Shown in pieces: positions 19,774-20,584 of a DNA stretch of 20,584 nt. Position 1 is the first letter of the stretch. Each line of letters opens with the position of its first letter. The notes beneath the pieces were generated by a model. It was not told where the DNA came from. It did no database searches and worked only from the letters and a program-made list of their open reading frames with translations. Made by a program: the position numbers and the translations under genes. This DNA comes from DATDMG01 sp036518955. Its GTDB lineage: Bacteria; Actinomycetota; Actinomycetes; Actinomycetales; Kineosporiaceae. The stretch is from the NCBI GenBank assembly GCA_036518955.1, contig DATDMG010000426.1:1-20584 (forward strand), given 5' to 3'.

Positions 19774-20584
19774 GGCTGGCTGCTCTCCTGGGCCCGGAGC
19801 GTGGCCACCACCGGGGCGATCTCGTCGTCGGGCACCCGGCGGTAACCCTCGACACTGACGGTTGCGACGACGGGGAAGATCTGGCGGCCGGCATCGGGGC
19901 CACCGGTCGCGGAGTCGTCGTCCGCGGCGTCGAACAGGGCCTCGACCGCCACCGCGACCGCCCCCCCGGCGTCCAGGTCGGGCCGCCAGCGCTTCTTCAG
20001 CGAGCCGCGGGCGAAGAGCGACCCGGAGCCGACGCTGTGGTGGTCGCGCTCCTCGTAGCGCCCCCCCGTGACGTCGAAGGAGAAGATCCGCCCGGCCCGC
20101 CGGTCCAGGTCGTACCCGACGAACAGCGGCACGACCGCGAGACCCTGCATGGCCAGGCCGAGATTGCTCCGGATCATCGTGGAGAGCTGGTTGGCCTTGC
20201 CGTCGAAGGACAGCAGAGTGCCCTCGATCTTCTCGTAGTGCTCCAACTGCACCTGGAAGAGCTTGACCAGCTCTACCGCGACCCCGGCGGTCCCGGCGAT
20301 GCCGATGGCGCTGTAGTCGTCTGCGGGGAAGACCTTCTCCATCTCACGGTGCGCGATCAGGTTGCCCATCGTCGCGCGCCGGTCACCGGCCAGCACCACC
20401 CCGCCCCGGTAGGTGAGGGCCACGATCGTCGTGGCATGCGGTACCTCGGGGACAGCTCCCGGCGGGAGCCCGCGCCCACTGGGCAGCAGGTGCGGGGCGT
20501 ACCCGGACAGGAACTCGGTGAAGGATGACATCCCGGGCGTGAGAAACGCCGCGGGAAGCCGCCCTGGGGTGCTGGCACCGTTGC
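19770..20584 (-). CDS. prcB: Proteasome subunit beta PrcB (5' end off the right edge)
   Basis: Catalytic beta subunit of the 20S proteasome, made as a proprotein that cuts itself to expose an N-terminal threonine. The mature sequence begins TTIVALTYRGGVVLAGDRR, with the nucleophile Thr encoded 34 codons after the ATG at 20531. Asp at mature position 17 and Lys at mature position 33 complete the active site. The frame stays open upstream of that ATG to the window edge and encodes GRLPAAFLTPG directly before SSFTEFL. This matches the propeptide of Streptomyces-type PrcB, so the ATG at 20531 is internal and the true start is beyond 20584. The stop overlaps the prcA start by ATGA. The pup gene normally lies just upstream. 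Confidence 0.96.
   Translation of the reverse strand, partial: NGASTPGRLPAAFLTPGMSSFTEFLSGYAPHLLPSGRGLPPGAVPEVPHATTIVALTYRGGVVLAGDRRATMGNLIAHREMEKVFPADDYSAIGIAGTAGVAVELVKLFQVQLEHYEKIEGTLLSFDGKANQLSTMIRSNLGLAMQGLAVVPLFVGYDLDRRAGRIFSFDVTGGRYEERDHHSVGSGSLFARGSLKKRWRPDLDAGGAVAVAVEALFDAADDDSATGGPDAGRQIFPVVATVSVEGYRRVPDDEIAPVVATLRAQESSQP

Overview
The window is high-GC chromosomal DNA from an actinomycete. GC-rich third codon positions, GTG starts, the Pup-proteasome genes prcB-prcA-pafA, the WYL regulators pafB-pafC, a TatA/TatC pair and a HelY-type helicase all point to Actinobacteria. The order exonuclease - helY - (dagK) - tatC - tatA - pafC - pafB - pafA - prcA - prcB follows, as I recall it, the Mycobacterium tuberculosis Rv2090 to Rv2110c neighbourhood. 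The DUF3866 gene, the paired FKBP genes and the diacylglycerol-kinase-like gene suggest a non-mycobacterial lineage (Micromonosporales, Frankiales or a relative), but I cannot place it more closely. No rRNA, tRNA, CRISPR array, insertion sequence or phage gene was seen.

Left part (1-4400): an amino-acid catabolism module. A YtcJ-like amidohydrolase runs off the left edge. A 3,5-diaminohexanoate dehydrogenase (kdd) is divergent from a lysine 2,3-aminomutase (kamA), and a convergent Lrp/AsnC regulator follows. KamA and Kdd are steps 1 and 3 of the beta-lysine route known from lysine-fermenting clostridia. The B12-dependent step 2 enzyme (KamDE) is not in the window. The 74-bp kdd/kamA intergenic region carries a perfect 15-bp palindrome, and a 10/12-matching copy lies upstream of the Lrp gene, so a local regulatory circuit is plausible.

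Middle (4400-6350): a stand-alone 5'-3' exonuclease, then a lipoprotein polysaccharide deacetylase that looks frameshifted and has lost its first catalytic motif. A hairpin at 6315-6346 separates it from the convergent helY.

Central minus-strand run (14620 down to 6354): pafB, pafC, a zinc-ribbon protein, a small membrane protein, tatA, tatC, a diacylglycerol-kinase-family lipid kinase and helY. Spacings are short and tatC/dagK overlap by GTGA. helY, tatA and pafB also appear to have their own start-proximal promoters.

Right part (14700-20584): DUF3866 on the plus strand shares a palindromic divergent promoter region with pafB. Then, on the minus strand, come prcB-prcA (ATGA overlap), pafA, a two-domain FKBP lipoprotein and a cytosolic FKBP. 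PrcB and PrcA form the 20S proteasome core, PafA attaches Pup to substrates, and PafB/PafC form the DNA-damage transcription activator. pup and dop would be expected just beyond the right edge. prcB itself is cut by the edge, because its propeptide reads through it. No gene-free stretch exceeds 300 bp; the largest (17313-17551, 239 bp) holds a tandem repeat inside a long inverted repeat.
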